Shown piece by piece: positions 37,244 to 46,669 of a stretch of 64,000 bases of DNA. The stretch comes from Butyrivibrio sp. AE2015 (GTDB lineage: Bacteria > Bacillota > Clostridia > Lachnospirales > Lachnospiraceae): the NCBI RefSeq assembly GCF_000420825.1, contig NZ_ATVR01000016.1:1-64000 (forward strand), given 5' to 3'. The notes beneath the pieces were generated by a model that was given only the letters and a program-made list of their open reading frames with translations, was not told the DNA's origin and made no database searches. The position numbers and the translations under genes were made by a program. Each line of letters opens with the position of its first letter. The first letter of the stretch is position 1.

Positions 37244-40200
37244 ATGAAAAAGACATTTTTGACAGATGCCCTAAGGAATATCCAAAAAAGAATAGTCTCA
37301 TGGCTGTCAATAGTCGCAATAGTGCTTATCGGTACCAGCGTCATATTGGGGCTTAGGTTTACTTTTACGTCTCTTTCTTCTGTGGGAGAGAGGTATATTA
37401 CCGAGCATAACTATAAAGACCTGAATATAGCCTGCAGCATGGGGGTCACTGAAAAAGAAGTGGAAGATATACGTTCTATTGAGGGAGTGGCGGATGCTGA
37501 AGGAGTAGTTGTTTTTACGGGCCAACTTGGATTTTCAGGGAAAAACATTGGTGCGCTGATCATCTCAGTAACTGAGAGAATCAGTGTGCCTTACGCTGTA
37601 GAAGGCAATTTACCCAAAGAAAATGGTCAGTGCGCCATAAATCCCGAACTTGCGGATAAGCTGGGCGTAAGCATCGGAGATACCATAACTATCGTGGTTT
37701 CTGCAGCCCGTATTGACAATGTACTTACGGAAAAGAAGTTTACTGTTACAGGAATAGCCGGACATCCGGATTACATGGAGTCTGGAAGAATGGATTATTG
37801 CCTTCTTCCAATCAGCTCTTTTGACACATCAGGGAGTGCTTTTGATTACACAGCTGTTTATGCCAAGGCGGAGACCCCAAAGGGAGCCATATTCTCAGAC
37901 AAAAGATATAATGACGCCGTGAAAGCGGTCTATGACAACATCCAGGCAAGAATTGAAGGAATGACAATAGAAAAGAAAAATACTCTTGCCAATGATCTTG
38001 ATAGTGAATATAAAAAAGCTGAGGACAAGGCAAATACAGAGCTTTCAAAAGCAAAAAAGCAGATCGATGATGCCCAGAAGGAATTTGATGAGAAAATAGG
38101 GGAAGCATCCCAAAAACTTGAGGATGGAAAAAAAGAGTATGAAGATGGCGAGGCAAAAGCTGAAAGGGAGCTTAGCGCAGCTGCCAAGCAGATAAAGGAT
38201 GGTGAGGAGGAATACAACACTAAGATAGCCGATGGGCAAAGGCAGCTTGAAGAAGCAGAAAAGAAAATGGAGGATGAGCTGTCTTACAATAAATGGAGGT
38301 TGTTTGACGGATTCCTGCAGCTTGATGAGGCGGAAAAAACACTCAAAGAAAAGGAAGAGGAGTATAACGCGGGAAGAGAAAAACTCATCAGAGGCAAGGA
38401 AGAGCTTGACAAGGGCTGGGAAGAGTATAACAGCGGTATCAGCAGGATTGATGAGGTCCTCGATAGTGAGACAATAGATATTATAATAGAAGGCTGTGAG
38501 GGTTATTATGAAGATTCTGAGATAACCGATGAAGATAAAGAGCAGATCAGGGATATTATTGTTCCGGATCTTATAGCTTCAAAGAGTAAAGATGCTCTGG
38601 CCAAAGGCTATGCTGTCATGGAGGTATATGATTTTGCTATGGCTGAGGTTGATCCAAAGGTCTTGGAGGTATTTGATAAGATAACTGGTATAAGCGATTT
38701 CAGGGCTGGACTTGATAAACTTTCGGAAGGTAAGAAAAAACTGGATGATGGCCAGAGGAAGTATGAAAATGGCCTGGAAGAGCTTGAAGAGGCGAGAAAG
38801 CTTCTTGATCAGGGGTGGTACTCTTTGGAGCAGGGAAGAAGAGAGCTGGCTGATGGTCAGGCGGAGCTTGCCAAAAGAGAGCCTGAGGCAAGAAAACAGC
38901 TTGCTGATGCCAAGGCAGATTTTGAAGTTCAAAAAGCTGATGGTGCAAAACAGCTTGAGGATGCAAAAAAAACCTATGCCGCCAGGAAAAAAGAAGCTGA
39001 GGACCAGCTTGCAGCGGCGAAAGAAGAACTGGATGAAGGTATAAGACAGTTTAACGAACAAAAGGAGAAGGGTGAAAAAGAACTTGCCGAGGCAAGGGAA
39101 AAATATGATAAAGCACGTAAAGAGGCGATGGACACTCTTGCCGACGTGAAAAAGCAGATAGATGAGGCCAAAAACAGGGATTGCCAGTGGTTTGTCCAGA
39201 CAAGGGATGCCAATGTTTATTTTGTGGAATTTAAGTCTAACTGCGTTGTGTTAAAAAAAGTAGGCAGTGTATTCACGCCTATATATGCCGGAATTGTTAT
39301 TATTGTATGCTTTTTTACCATGGCTATAATCGTGGAGGAGCAGTCCAAGCAGATCGGAACCTGTAAGGCACTTGGAATGTACAAGACAGAGATAAGAAAA
39401 AAGTATCTTCTGTTTGGCGTTACAGCAGCGGTTCTTGGCGCTTTAACAGGAATCGGCGGAGGACTTGCTTTTGAAAAAATGATCTGCAATTCATTGAACA
39501 CTACCTTTGTGTTTAATGTAGAGCATGTATTCAGGATTATGCCTATTATCATAATGCCGGTGGGTGCAGCTATTGTCACAGCTTTTGCGGTGGTGTGGTC
39601 GTCGGAAAAAATATTGTCCTGCTCCGCTGTAGGACTTGTAAGCGGCAATGAGCCGGCAAAGAGAGGACGCAGTAAGGCTTGGAAAAACAGTAGAGGAAGC
39701 GTTTACTTCAGACTGATCATGAATAATTTCATGATGGATATCGGTCGAGAGACTGTTTCAATCGTCATAATCCTTGTGTGTGTATTTGTTATCGGACTTG
39801 GAGGCAGTATAAAATTCGGTCACTACAGTGCTCTTAAGAATCAGGTTGAGAATATAAACAGATATGATCTTACAGTTACACTTTCTGATAATGTCACCGA
39901 TGAAGAAAGGGCGAAGATTGAAGAAAAAATTCAGGATTTCGACTACATGGAAGTTCGTAAGATAGGAGGAGTTCTTCAGACCGGAAAAGGACAGACTCTT
40001 TCAGAAATATATGTGATCTATGATACAGAAAGATTTAAAGAATTCTATAAACTTGAAAACGGGAAAGGCAAAGAAATTGAAGTCTTTGATGATGGTCTTA
40101 TGGTCACGTTGGAAATGATGGAAAAGAATGGCCTGAAGGACAAAGAGAATGTGACACTAATAACAGATTCTCTTGATATAGCGAAACTTACCATAAATGG

Positions 40201-40810
40201 CCACTACCTTCTTCATGTGGGAAAAGGTGGTGTAATGACAGCGAAATACTATAAAACTGCCTTTGGTAAAGATCCTGCATTAAATACTTACATGATAAAG
40301 GTCAAAGATCAGGATCCGAAAAGCGTAGCTGATATGTTGTCAGAATATGAAGGAATCTCGGCAATACATCTTTCTGATGAGGTGCTTGACCAGAAGGCGG
40401 GAATGTCAAGGCTTTATACTATTGTGGTATTTGTTGTGATCGGTTTCTCGGTCATTCTGTCGTTTATGATTCTTTTGAATCTGAGCAATATTCTGGTAGC
40501 CCACAGAATGAAAGAGTTACTTACCATGAAAGTAAATGGCTTTTCAAACGCGGAGGTCATAGGATATCTTGTAAGAGAAGTGCTTGTGACAACAGGACTT
40601 GGAATAATATTGGGATTATTGGTGGGAATTCCATCCACATATTTTATCCTTCAGGGAGTTGAATCCGAGGGGTTCATGTTCCTTAGAAAGACCTATGTGG
40701 CTGCATGGGCGCTGGCAGTTTCCTGTGAAGTAATATTTGCACTGTTAATCTATTCTATATCTTTTAGCAAAATAAAGAAGATTCCGATAACAGATATAAC
40801 AAAGTACTAA
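37244..40810 (+). CDS. FtsX/MacB-type permease with large extracellular coiled coil
   Basis: 1188 residues. TM1 (about 18-42), MacB-like periplasmic domain (about 50-235), a long charged heptad-rich coiled coil in two blocks (about 250-410 and 480-645), three FtsX helices (about 680-790), a second TM/extracellular unit (TM about 836-858), and a final FtsX domain (about 1055-1185). Partner of the GAF-ABC ATPase, with which it likely forms a mechanotransmission or export complex acting on envelope substrates. The coiled coil could reach into the cell wall. Confidence 0.9.
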   Translation: MKKTFLTDALRNIQKRIVSWLSIVAIVLIGTSVILGLRFTFTSLSSVGERYITEHNYKDLNIACSMGVTEKEVEDIRSIEGVADAEGVVVFTGQLGFSGKNIGALIISVTERISVPYAVEGNLPKENGQCAINPELADKLGVSIGDTITIVVSAARIDNVLTEKKFTVTGIAGHPDYMESGRMDYCLLPISSFDTSGSAFDYTAVYAKAETPKGAIFSDKRYNDAVKAVYDNIQARIEGMTIEKKNTLANDLDSEYKKAEDKANTELSKAKKQIDDAQKEFDEKIGEASQKLEDGKKEYEDGEAKAERELSAAAKQIKDGEEEYNTKIADGQRQLEEAEKKMEDELSYNKWRLFDGFLQLDEAEKTLKEKEEEYNAGREKLIRGKEELDKGWEEYNSGISRIDEVLDSETIDIIIEGCEGYYEDSEITDEDKEQIRDIIVPDLIASKSKDALAKGYAVMEVYDFAMAEVDPKVLEVFDKITGISDFRAGLDKLSEGKKKLDDGQRKYENGLEELEEARKLLDQGWYSLEQGRRELADGQAELAKREPEARKQLADAKADFEVQKADGAKQLEDAKKTYAARKKEAEDQLAAAKEELDEGIRQFNEQKEKGEKELAEAREKYDKARKEAMDTLADVKKQIDEAKNRDCQWFVQTRDANVYFVEFKSNCVVLKKVGSVFTPIYAGIVIIVCFFTMAIIVEEQSKQIGTCKALGMYKTEIRKKYLLFGVTAAVLGALTGIGGGLAFEKMICNSLNTTFVFNVEHVFRIMPIIIMPVGAAIVTAFAVVWSSEKILSCSAVGLVSGNEPAKRGRSKAWKNSRGSVYFRLIMNNFMMDIGRETVSIVIILVCVFVIGLGGSIKFGHYSALKNQVENINRYDLTVTLSDNVTDEERAKIEEKIQDFDYMEVRKIGGVLQTGKGQTLSEIYVIYDTERFKEFYKLENGKGKEIEVFDDGLMVTLEMMEKNGLKDKENVTLITDSLDIAKLTINGHYLLHVGKGGVMTAKYYKTAFGKDPALNTYMIKVKDQDPKSVADMLSEYEGISAIHLSDEVLDQKAGMSRLYTIVVFVVIGFSVILSFMILLNLSNILVAHRMKELLTMKVNGFSNAEVIGYLVREVLVTTGLGIILGLLVGIPSTYFILQGVESEGFMFLRKTYVAAWALAVSCEVIFALLIYSISFSKIKKIPITDITKY

Positions 40811-40885
40811 AGAATCGTAGCAGAATTAAAAATCAGGCGGATAAAATGTTTGAGTTTTTTGCTGCAGCTTCTGAGGAGAGGCTTC

Positions 40886-42040
40886 ATGAGTAAAGCAGAT
40901 GATTTCACCTTTTATGACAGATTCTACAAAACAGTAAGAGCTACGATCGCAAGGATCATCGCGCGAAGGTTTAATTTTTCAGGCGAAACTCTGCCCCAAG
41001 GTCTGGGACCGAGATTTATTCTGTGCAATCACAATACTGATGCCGATTTTCTTTTTCTGGTTTCTGTGTCCGAAGAACCTATGGATTTTGTCGCTACCGA
41101 GGCCATGATGAGAATAGGTCCCCTGGCAAGATGGGCGGCCAAGACCTTTAAACCTATCCTTCATGATAAGGGGAGTAAGGGAGTTTCCACATTAAAGAGT
41201 ATTACAGAAAGAATAAGGGCCGGAAGAAGTGTCATGCTTTTTCCTGAAGGAAACAGGTCTTTTGATGGAAAAACATGTGATATTTCCGATGCCATTGGCA
41301 AGATTGCCAGGATGACGGGTGCAACTCTGGTAGTATACAGGCTGACAGGAGGGTATCTTACAACTCCAAGGTGGGGCCGGGGCATAAGAAAAGGAAAAAT
41401 CAGGGGACAAATTGCAAGGATACTGTCTGCTGATGAGCTAAAGACAATGACTGCTTCCGACATTCTAAAAGTTATCAGAGAAGGAATATATACTGATGCC
41501 TACAAAGAGCAGGAAACGGAAAGAGTAAGATTTGAGTATTCAGACAGAGCTATGTATCTGGAGACACTTTTATTCTGCTGTCCCTGCTGTAAGAAAATAG
41601 GAACTATGCATTCATGGAAAGATAAGCTTATTTGCAGCTGCGGCTATGAACTTACCTTGGATGAGTATGGATATTTAAGTGATGAGAAAAATGAGCCATT
41701 TTCTATTACAGATGCCTGCAACCGGCAAAAAAAGCTGCTGGAAGAGCTTTTAGAAGATAAAGAAAAAGAGATATTATGGCAGGATGAGGTTACGGTTTCA
41801 AAAGTGACATATGACCACAAAACCCTTGACAGTAAAAAAAGCACTCTTTTAGCCTGTCATGATCATCTCATGATAGGAGAAGAGTGCCTTGAAAAAACTG
41901 CAATAAGCAGTGTGGATATAGTTCAGAGAAACAGACTCAGTATCCATGAAAAAAGCAGATCTGAGCACTATGAGATAACCGGGCCTGGTACATTTAATGC
42001 GGTCAAGTATCTGCTTTGGTACCAAAAATCTTACTCCTGA
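40886..42040 (+). CDS. PlsC-like acyltransferase with C-terminal zinc ribbon
   Basis: 384 residues from ATG at 40886 (RBS GAGGAGAGG), preferred to an upstream TTG. Acyltransferase motifs: HX4D H49-D54 in CNHNTDADF, FPEGNRS (119-125), and VVYRLTGGY. It resembles 1-acylglycerol-3-phosphate acyltransferases. After the catalytic domain come CCPCC and CSCGYEL (about 215-242), a probable zinc ribbon, then a C-terminal domain not seen in standard PlsC. Membrane-peripheral location is expected. Its 3' end overlaps the converging transporter gene by 38 bp. Confidence 0.82.
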   Translation: MSKADDFTFYDRFYKTVRATIARIIARRFNFSGETLPQGLGPRFILCNHNTDADFLFLVSVSEEPMDFVATEAMMRIGPLARWAAKTFKPILHDKGSKGVSTLKSITERIRAGRSVMLFPEGNRSFDGKTCDISDAIGKIARMTGATLVVYRLTGGYLTTPRWGRGIRKGKIRGQIARILSADELKTMTASDILKVIREGIYTDAYKEQETERVRFEYSDRAMYLETLLFCCPCCKKIGTMHSWKDKLICSCGYELTLDEYGYLSDEKNEPFSITDACNRQKKLLEELLEDKEKEILWQDEVTVSKVTYDHKTLDSKKSTLLACHDHLMIGEECLEKTAISSVDIVQRNRLSIHEKSRSEHYEITGPGTFNAVKYLLWYQKSYS

Positions 42041-43388
42041 AAAGAATCAGGTTTAAAACAATGAATAATCCGGCAAATATCGCCAGGCACATGTATGGTT
42101 TAACCGGAGCTACAGTAGCAAGCAGCATTATCGGAAAACCAAAAACAATGGCAGGGAAGTTCTGGTAAACCATGTTGTCTGCAGCCGGAGTCTGAAATTC
42201 GTGGTCCACTTCTCTGAGTAATATAGTGCCTGTTCCGGCAGTTCCTGTGAGCATTCCAAACATCATAAGGAACTGCTCTTTTTTGTATTCAGGAAAGAGC
42301 TTTTTGGCTACATAGTGGTTGTATATGAAGGTTACAACAAAACCTGCAATTCCAAGAACCAGCAGAACAAACCAGCTGTCTAAGAGGACATTTATCCTTA
42401 TTGCGGCGATTCCGGAAACCACCATCAGGTCAAAGAAAAAGTTGCTGATCCTGGTCATAAGGAAATCATTTATATATTCTCTGTGTATTATGTGCCTGTC
42501 TGTAAGATTTCTTATTATGGCCTTCATAAGTGAAGCAATGATAACACCGAGAAGAAAGTTAAAACCGAAGATTACGGATCGCATTCCCGGTATAAGCATG
42601 CTCAGATATTTCATTGCCAAGAAGGTAATAAGATAAGCAGTTGTTGTAAAGGAAAGCTGAATCGTGATCTTATCCATGCTCTCCTGCATAGGGATCTCGT
42701 TGCTTCCTTGAATGTCTGAAGCTGAGAGCATATCTGTCTTTGCTGCCAATTCTTCAAGCTGGCCTTTTTTCTTTAGGATGTTCAGATAGATAACTCCTCC
42801 GATGCTGGCGCTCAAAAATCCCATGGCTGCAATGGAAAGGCCAAAGCTCTTCCCTCCTGCAAATCCAAATTCAGTTTCATAGATATTGCCGTAATTAAGA
42901 GCCTGCCCAGTTCCCTGGCCATAACCAAAAGGAAGAAGAACCCCCGCAGCCTTAAAGAAATTCGGGACAAGCATCGCTGCAGCTATTGAGATACTAAGAC
43001 CTACAACTCCCTGGAGAAGGTAGGTGGATACAGTGGTGATGCCTGTATTAAATATTTCAGTAAGACGTTTTTTGGAAGTGGCAGCCTTTTGCGATTTAAA
43101 GGTTGTGGCGATAAAACCAAGAGCAAGAGAGTGATAGGTTATTATTTCGAGGTTTGACCAGCCATTGGTCCCAAAAAAGTAAGTCTCCAGCATTTCCTGA
43201 CCAAATATCAGCTTATACAAAACTGATATTAAAAGAAGTATAAGTCCGCCAAGAACAGAAGCCGGAATAAGTGAGTTGTGAAGTGGCTTTATCATGCGCT
43301 TTAAGGTATTGGCTGTTATAACTGCTAAAAGCAAAACTGAAACAAGAAGAAAGCCACCCCAAACATTGTAATCAGCAAAATTTTCCAT
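42003..43388 (-). CDS. GltS-family sodium/glutamate symporter-like protein
   Basis: 461 residues, about 11-12 membrane helices in two inverted halves. GYGQGTGQALNYG in the first half and GMLTGTAGTGTILLREVD in the second are the re-entrant glycine-rich loops of the GltS fold. Somewhat longer than E. coli GltS. RBS AAGGTGG. It lies 37 bp after the GH43 stop on the same strand, so co-transcription is likely although the roles seem unrelated; the transported solute may not be glutamate. Confidence 0.75.
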   Translation of the reverse strand: MENFADYNVWGGFLLVSVLLLAVITANTLKRMIKPLHNSLIPASVLGGLILLLISVLYKLIFGQEMLETYFFGTNGWSNLEIITYHSLALGFIATTFKSQKAATSKKRLTEIFNTGITTVSTYLLQGVVGLSISIAAAMLVPNFFKAAGVLLPFGYGQGTGQALNYGNIYETEFGFAGGKSFGLSIAAMGFLSASIGGVIYLNILKKKGQLEELAAKTDMLSASDIQGSNEIPMQESMDKITIQLSFTTTAYLITFLAMKYLSMLIPGMRSVIFGFNFLLGVIIASLMKAIIRNLTDRHIIHREYINDFLMTRISNFFFDLMVVSGIAAIRINVLLDSWFVLLVLGIAGFVVTFIYNHYVAKKLFPEYKKEQFLMMFGMLTGTAGTGTILLREVDHEFQTPAADNMVYQNFPAIVFGFPIMLLATVAPVKPYMCLAIFAGLFIVLNLILFRSKIFGTKADT

Positions 43389-43425
43389 AGTTTTCCACCT
43401 TAGATTTTGAGAGCTTTAGATTGTG

Positions 43426-44292
43426 TTATATTGCCAGTGACTCTTCATTAACCGGTATGAATACAGGGTGCTCCTTTGGTGTTTCGTTTGGCTGGTGGAG
43501 AACCATCATAAGTTTTCCGTCAAAGGTTTTAAAGAGCATGCCGTGGCCGCCATCTTTATCAAAGAGAGGTTTCTCATCTATGGTCCAGTTACCATCGATG
43601 TTTCCGTTATCGGAGCGGGCAATAGCTTCTGCGTAGCCGCCTTCTGAGATGCTTGCCCAGAGCATGATCAACTCTCCGTTTTCAAGGCGGTGCATGAAGG
43701 GACCATCTGTAACATAGCAAATCTCATTGCGAAGTCTGTGCTGCATTCCTTTAACCCATGGCTTTGCCTGGGAAGCTTTGAACAGTGTGACTGGTTCTGA
43801 TACAGGGTGTGTCAGATCATCAGAGAGTTCAACAGAGCAAATCTCCCCATCTGCGAGGTCTACCCACTCATGGCTGAATACCATATATGGCTTTCCTTCA
43901 GGGGACAGATAGAAGGTTCCATCAAGGCTGTTCCATTCATCAGGAGTAATTTTCCCGTCGCTGTGAACCTTAAATGGTCCAAGAGGGCTTTCTGATGACA
44001 GGATCATGGTGCCTTTTTTATCGAGAGCTTCAGAATTAAATGTCGCAAACATGTAAAAAGTGTTATTGTAAATATGTACTTCAGGAGCCCAGTAGTTTTT
44101 GTCAGCCCAGAAATTTTCAGGCTTGTGGAATACTTCAAAAGGGCCGTCCCAATTTACCAGGTCCTTACTGGTATAGCAGTCAAAGCCATCGGCGAGTCCC
44201 CAACAGGTCTTGGCTCTTGTTCCGTACATGTAATATGTGTCTTTAAAAGGTAATACAAAGGGATCACGAATGTTGATTTCTTCAAGTGTCAT
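43426..44292 (-). CDS. Glycoside hydrolase family 43 enzyme
   Basis: 288 residues from ATG at 44292 (RBS GAGG); the longer frame upstream is mostly promoter-region DNA. Five-bladed propeller family features: base D10 in IRDPFV, WAPEV (69-72), pKa modulator D124 in NSLDGTFY. At the usual general-acid position EGP the sequence is TDGPFM, i.e. D196 for Glu. GH43 enzymes are beta-xylosidases and alpha-L-arabinofuranosidases. No signal peptide, so it acts on imported oligosaccharides. The Asp may change activity or represent a subfamily variant. Confidence 0.85.
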   Translation of the reverse strand: MTLEEINIRDPFVLPFKDTYYMYGTRAKTCWGLADGFDCYTSKDLVNWDGPFEVFHKPENFWADKNYWAPEVHIYNNTFYMFATFNSEALDKKGTMILSSESPLGPFKVHSDGKITPDEWNSLDGTFYLSPEGKPYMVFSHEWVDLADGEICSVELSDDLTHPVSEPVTLFKASQAKPWVKGMQHRLRNEICYVTDGPFMHRLENGELIMLWASISEGGYAEAIARSDNGNIDGNWTIDEKPLFDKDGGHGMLFKTFDGKLMMVLHQPNETPKEHPVFIPVNEESLAI

Positions 44293-44386
44293 AGTAAAAA
44301 CCTCGTTTTTGTTTTTCATTTTATCACATGGAAGTTGTAATAGAATTACTATTCTTGACATAAAAACAGAAAAAAATGGAGGAAGG

Positions 44387-44520
44387 ATGTACATAGAAGT
44401 ATATAAAGGGGAATATGACGGAGTAGCCGTGGGGCGGGTTGCAAGGAATCAGAACTTTACAACAAGCATTTCCTACTATCACAATGAGTACCAGATTCAG
44501 TATATCTTTGACGGGGAACC
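44387..44520 (+). pseudogene. N-terminal remnant of an AraC-type regulator
   Basis: From ATG at 44387 (RBS GGAGGAAGG) the frame reads about 44 residues ending ISYYHNEYQIQYIFDGE, which looks like the start of the cupin sensor of AraC-type sugar regulators. Then homology stops and the frame runs into DNA that codes for a glycosidase in another frame. No helix-turn-helix domain remains. Its divergent position from GH43 fits a former local regulator. Confidence 0.6.
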
Positions 44521-45222
44521 AAAATGGCCCTGTGGGACGGGGTTAGTGGTGCATTTTTTGACAGAGATAAGAATCACAATAAGTTGCCAACACTTATCCA
44601 CAACAATCTGAGGATGATGTACTGGAACAGTATGACCAGAGAAGAAGCTGACAGGTTTGTCAGTATGCATTTACTTAATGAAAAAGAGTTTTGGACCAAT
44701 ATGCCACTTCCGTCAGTTTCAGTGTCAGATCCTTTATACAGGAATGATACAGAGAATAACTGGAGTGGTCAGCCCCAGGCTCTTACCTTCCAGAGAGCGA
44801 TCGATGCGATGGAAAACTACGGCTATTATAGTCTGATCCCCAAGCTTGGCCGAAAGCTCTTTGAGGCAATAGGTGACGATTGCATTTTTGTTCAACAGTA
44901 CGACCCATTTACCATGAAGCCATCTATACACAGCGTTTCCGGAGGCCAGGATGCTTACGGACCTGCCATGCTTTCGGTTTTGGAATATGTGAGCAGGATG
45001 TACGGAGTTGTAGTTAAAAGAGATAAACTCATCTGGAGCAGCATAAAAGAAGATGAGGGCTTTTATGAACAGCATATAAATGGACATATTTATAGGATTG
45101 AACAGGGACAGAATAAGGCTTATGCTTTTATTGACGGGAAAGAGGCTTTTTCTTTTGACAGAGGAAAACGCATCGAAACGGATATGGAAGGAAAGGAGCA
45201 TTTAAAAGAAAATGACCTATAA
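44521..45222 (+). pseudogene. C-terminal remnant of an (alpha/alpha)6-barrel glycosidase
   Basis: About 232 residues from 44524. FDRDKNHNKLPTLIHNNLRM, EEFWTNMPLPSVSVSDPL-type text, NNWSGQPQALTFQRAIDAME and YGPAMLSVLEYVSRMYG fit the C-terminal half of MGH1/GH63-like glycosidases. The N-terminal half of the barrel is absent. A regulator fragment in a different frame directly precedes it. The stop overlaps the GH28 start (ATGACCTATAA), so the old operon coupling is kept. It may still be translated but is unlikely to be a complete enzyme. Confidence 0.65.
44533..44554 (+). repeat. Copy 1 of GGGACGGGGTTARTGG repeat, at deletion scar
   Basis: TGGGACGGGGTTAGTGGT (44533-44550) is identical over 18 nt to 51171-51188. 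It also closely matches the arms of the inverted repeat at 48810-48906. It lies within 15 bp of the regulator/glycosidase junction and is read as WDGVSG. Confidence 0.7.
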
Positions 45223-46513
45223 TATTCTTGATTATGGAGCAGTAGCCGACGGAAAAACAAAATGTACATCAGCTATTCAGGCGGCAATCGATGCCTGCAC
45301 CGAAAAAGGCGGAAGAGTTGTGGTACCTGCAGGAACGTTTTTATCAGGCACACTTCGACTCAGGTCCAATGTGGATCTGCATTTGGAGCATGGAGCAGTT
45401 CTTTTGTCCAGTCTTGATGAAGCGGATGTTATCGATTATTTCAAGGATGGCGACGAGGACAATGAGGTTGACGGCTGGGAAGGCGGTTGCTTTTTATTTG
45501 CGCTTCATGAAAAGAATATTGCGATAACCGGAACGGGAACAATTGATGGTCAGGGAAGGAATGCTTTTTTTGACGATGAAGATCCTGAAACGGCAAAAAA
45601 TGGGAGCCCTTTAAATGTCAGAGGCTTCAGACCCAGAATGAGCTATCTTGAGGATGTGGAAAACCTCACTGTTACTGATGTTACTTTTTTTGACTCCGCA
45701 TTCTGGACTCTTCACATGGCGGGTTGCAGGAATGTCAGAATAGAGAACATTGTCATTGACAATGACAAAAGAGGTCCCAATAATGACGGAATAGATCCAG
45801 ATTGCTGCCAGAACGTTATCATAAAAGGCTGCAGGATAAAAACTGGTGATGACAGCATTGTACTTAAATCCACATCTCCAATGTATAAAAAGTATGGGGA
45901 TTGCAAGGATATTGTGGTTAACGGATGTCTTTTGTCATCAAATTGTTCGGGAATCAAGATCGGAACAGAGACCTTTGGAGATATTCACGACATAATCATC
46001 TCTGATTGTATAGTTCGTGACTGCATCAGGGGAATAGGCATCTGGTCAAGAGATGGCGGCGAAATCTACAACATCGATATCCACCATGTTCGCGGAACAA
46101 CCAGAAATTTTGTGGATTGCAAGGACAGAAGGACCGGAGTCTGGAACTGGTGGGGTGAAGGTGAACCTCTGGCTATTACTGCGACCAAGAGGGACGGCGT
46201 GGACAGGCTCCCGGGAAAAGTCAGGGATATAAACATCGATCACGTTTTTATTACTTGTGAGTCACCGATAATAATGGCCGGAGAAGACTATTCTCCTATC
46301 GAAAATATCAGCGTCACTGAGTCAAAATTTGTTTTCAAGAATCAAAGTGGCAAGACAGATCTTATTCTTGATGAGCGTCCATCTGACAGAGGCCGCTATT
46401 CTATGAAGATGGGATATACTTTTTTTAGAAATGCAAAAGATATTACGATGGATGCTGAATTTGTCATTGATAAGAGTATGGAAAAGTTTATAGATCAGGA
46501 TAACGAGACATAA
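45212..46513 (+). CDS. Glycoside hydrolase family 28 (polygalacturonase-like)
   Basis: 433 residues, no signal peptide. Right-handed beta-helix start ILDYGAVADGKTKCTSAIQAA, then GH28 acids in GPNNDGIDPD (D192) and TGDDSI (D213, D214). The usual GHG motif is replaced by SSNCSGIKIG, so the conserved His is missing, as in some exo-acting or rhamnogalacturonan-directed members. A cytoplasmic exo-enzyme on imported pectin oligosaccharides fits. The start overlaps the preceding remnant by 11 bp. Ends with a clear terminator. Confidence 0.88.
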   Translation: MTYNILDYGAVADGKTKCTSAIQAAIDACTEKGGRVVVPAGTFLSGTLRLRSNVDLHLEHGAVLLSSLDEADVIDYFKDGDEDNEVDGWEGGCFLFALHEKNIAITGTGTIDGQGRNAFFDDEDPETAKNGSPLNVRGFRPRMSYLEDVENLTVTDVTFFDSAFWTLHMAGCRNVRIENIVIDNDKRGPNNDGIDPDCCQNVIIKGCRIKTGDDSIVLKSTSPMYKKYGDCKDIVVNGCLLSSNCSGIKIGTETFGDIHDIIISDCIVRDCIRGIGIWSRDGGEIYNIDIHHVRGTTRNFVDCKDRRTGVWNWWGEGEPLAITATKRDGVDRLPGKVRDINIDHVFITCESPIIMAGEDYSPIENISVTESKFVFKNQSGKTDLILDERPSDRGRYSMKMGYTFFRNAKDITMDAEFVIDKSMEKFIDQDNET

Positions 46514-46551
46514 ATGCACATTTTTGTGATAAAATAATTTTCAGTCAATAC

Positions 46552-46591
46552 AGCCAGTGGAGGCGTGGGGCTTCCACTGGCTTTTTCTTTT
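46552..46591 (+). terminator. Terminator after GH28
   Basis: AGCCAGTGGA (46552-46561) pairs with TCCACTGGCT (46573-46582), 10 bp perfect, then TTTTCTTTT. Confidence 0.9.
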
Positions 46592-46669
46592 AGGAAGCAG
46601 GTGAGTACGCTTGCATAATTGTATTATATATGCGATAAAAGAAATAGTATTGATTGATATTTCAAGATT

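Noticed and set aside
37812-39213. Several antisense frames over the coiled-coil permease
   Set aside because: Shadows of biased Lys/Glu codons; no family motifs or SD sites.
44293-44394. 34-residue N-terminal extension of the GH43 protein
   Set aside because: The SD and ATG at 44292 fit the family start; the extension covers the divergent promoter region of the neighbour.
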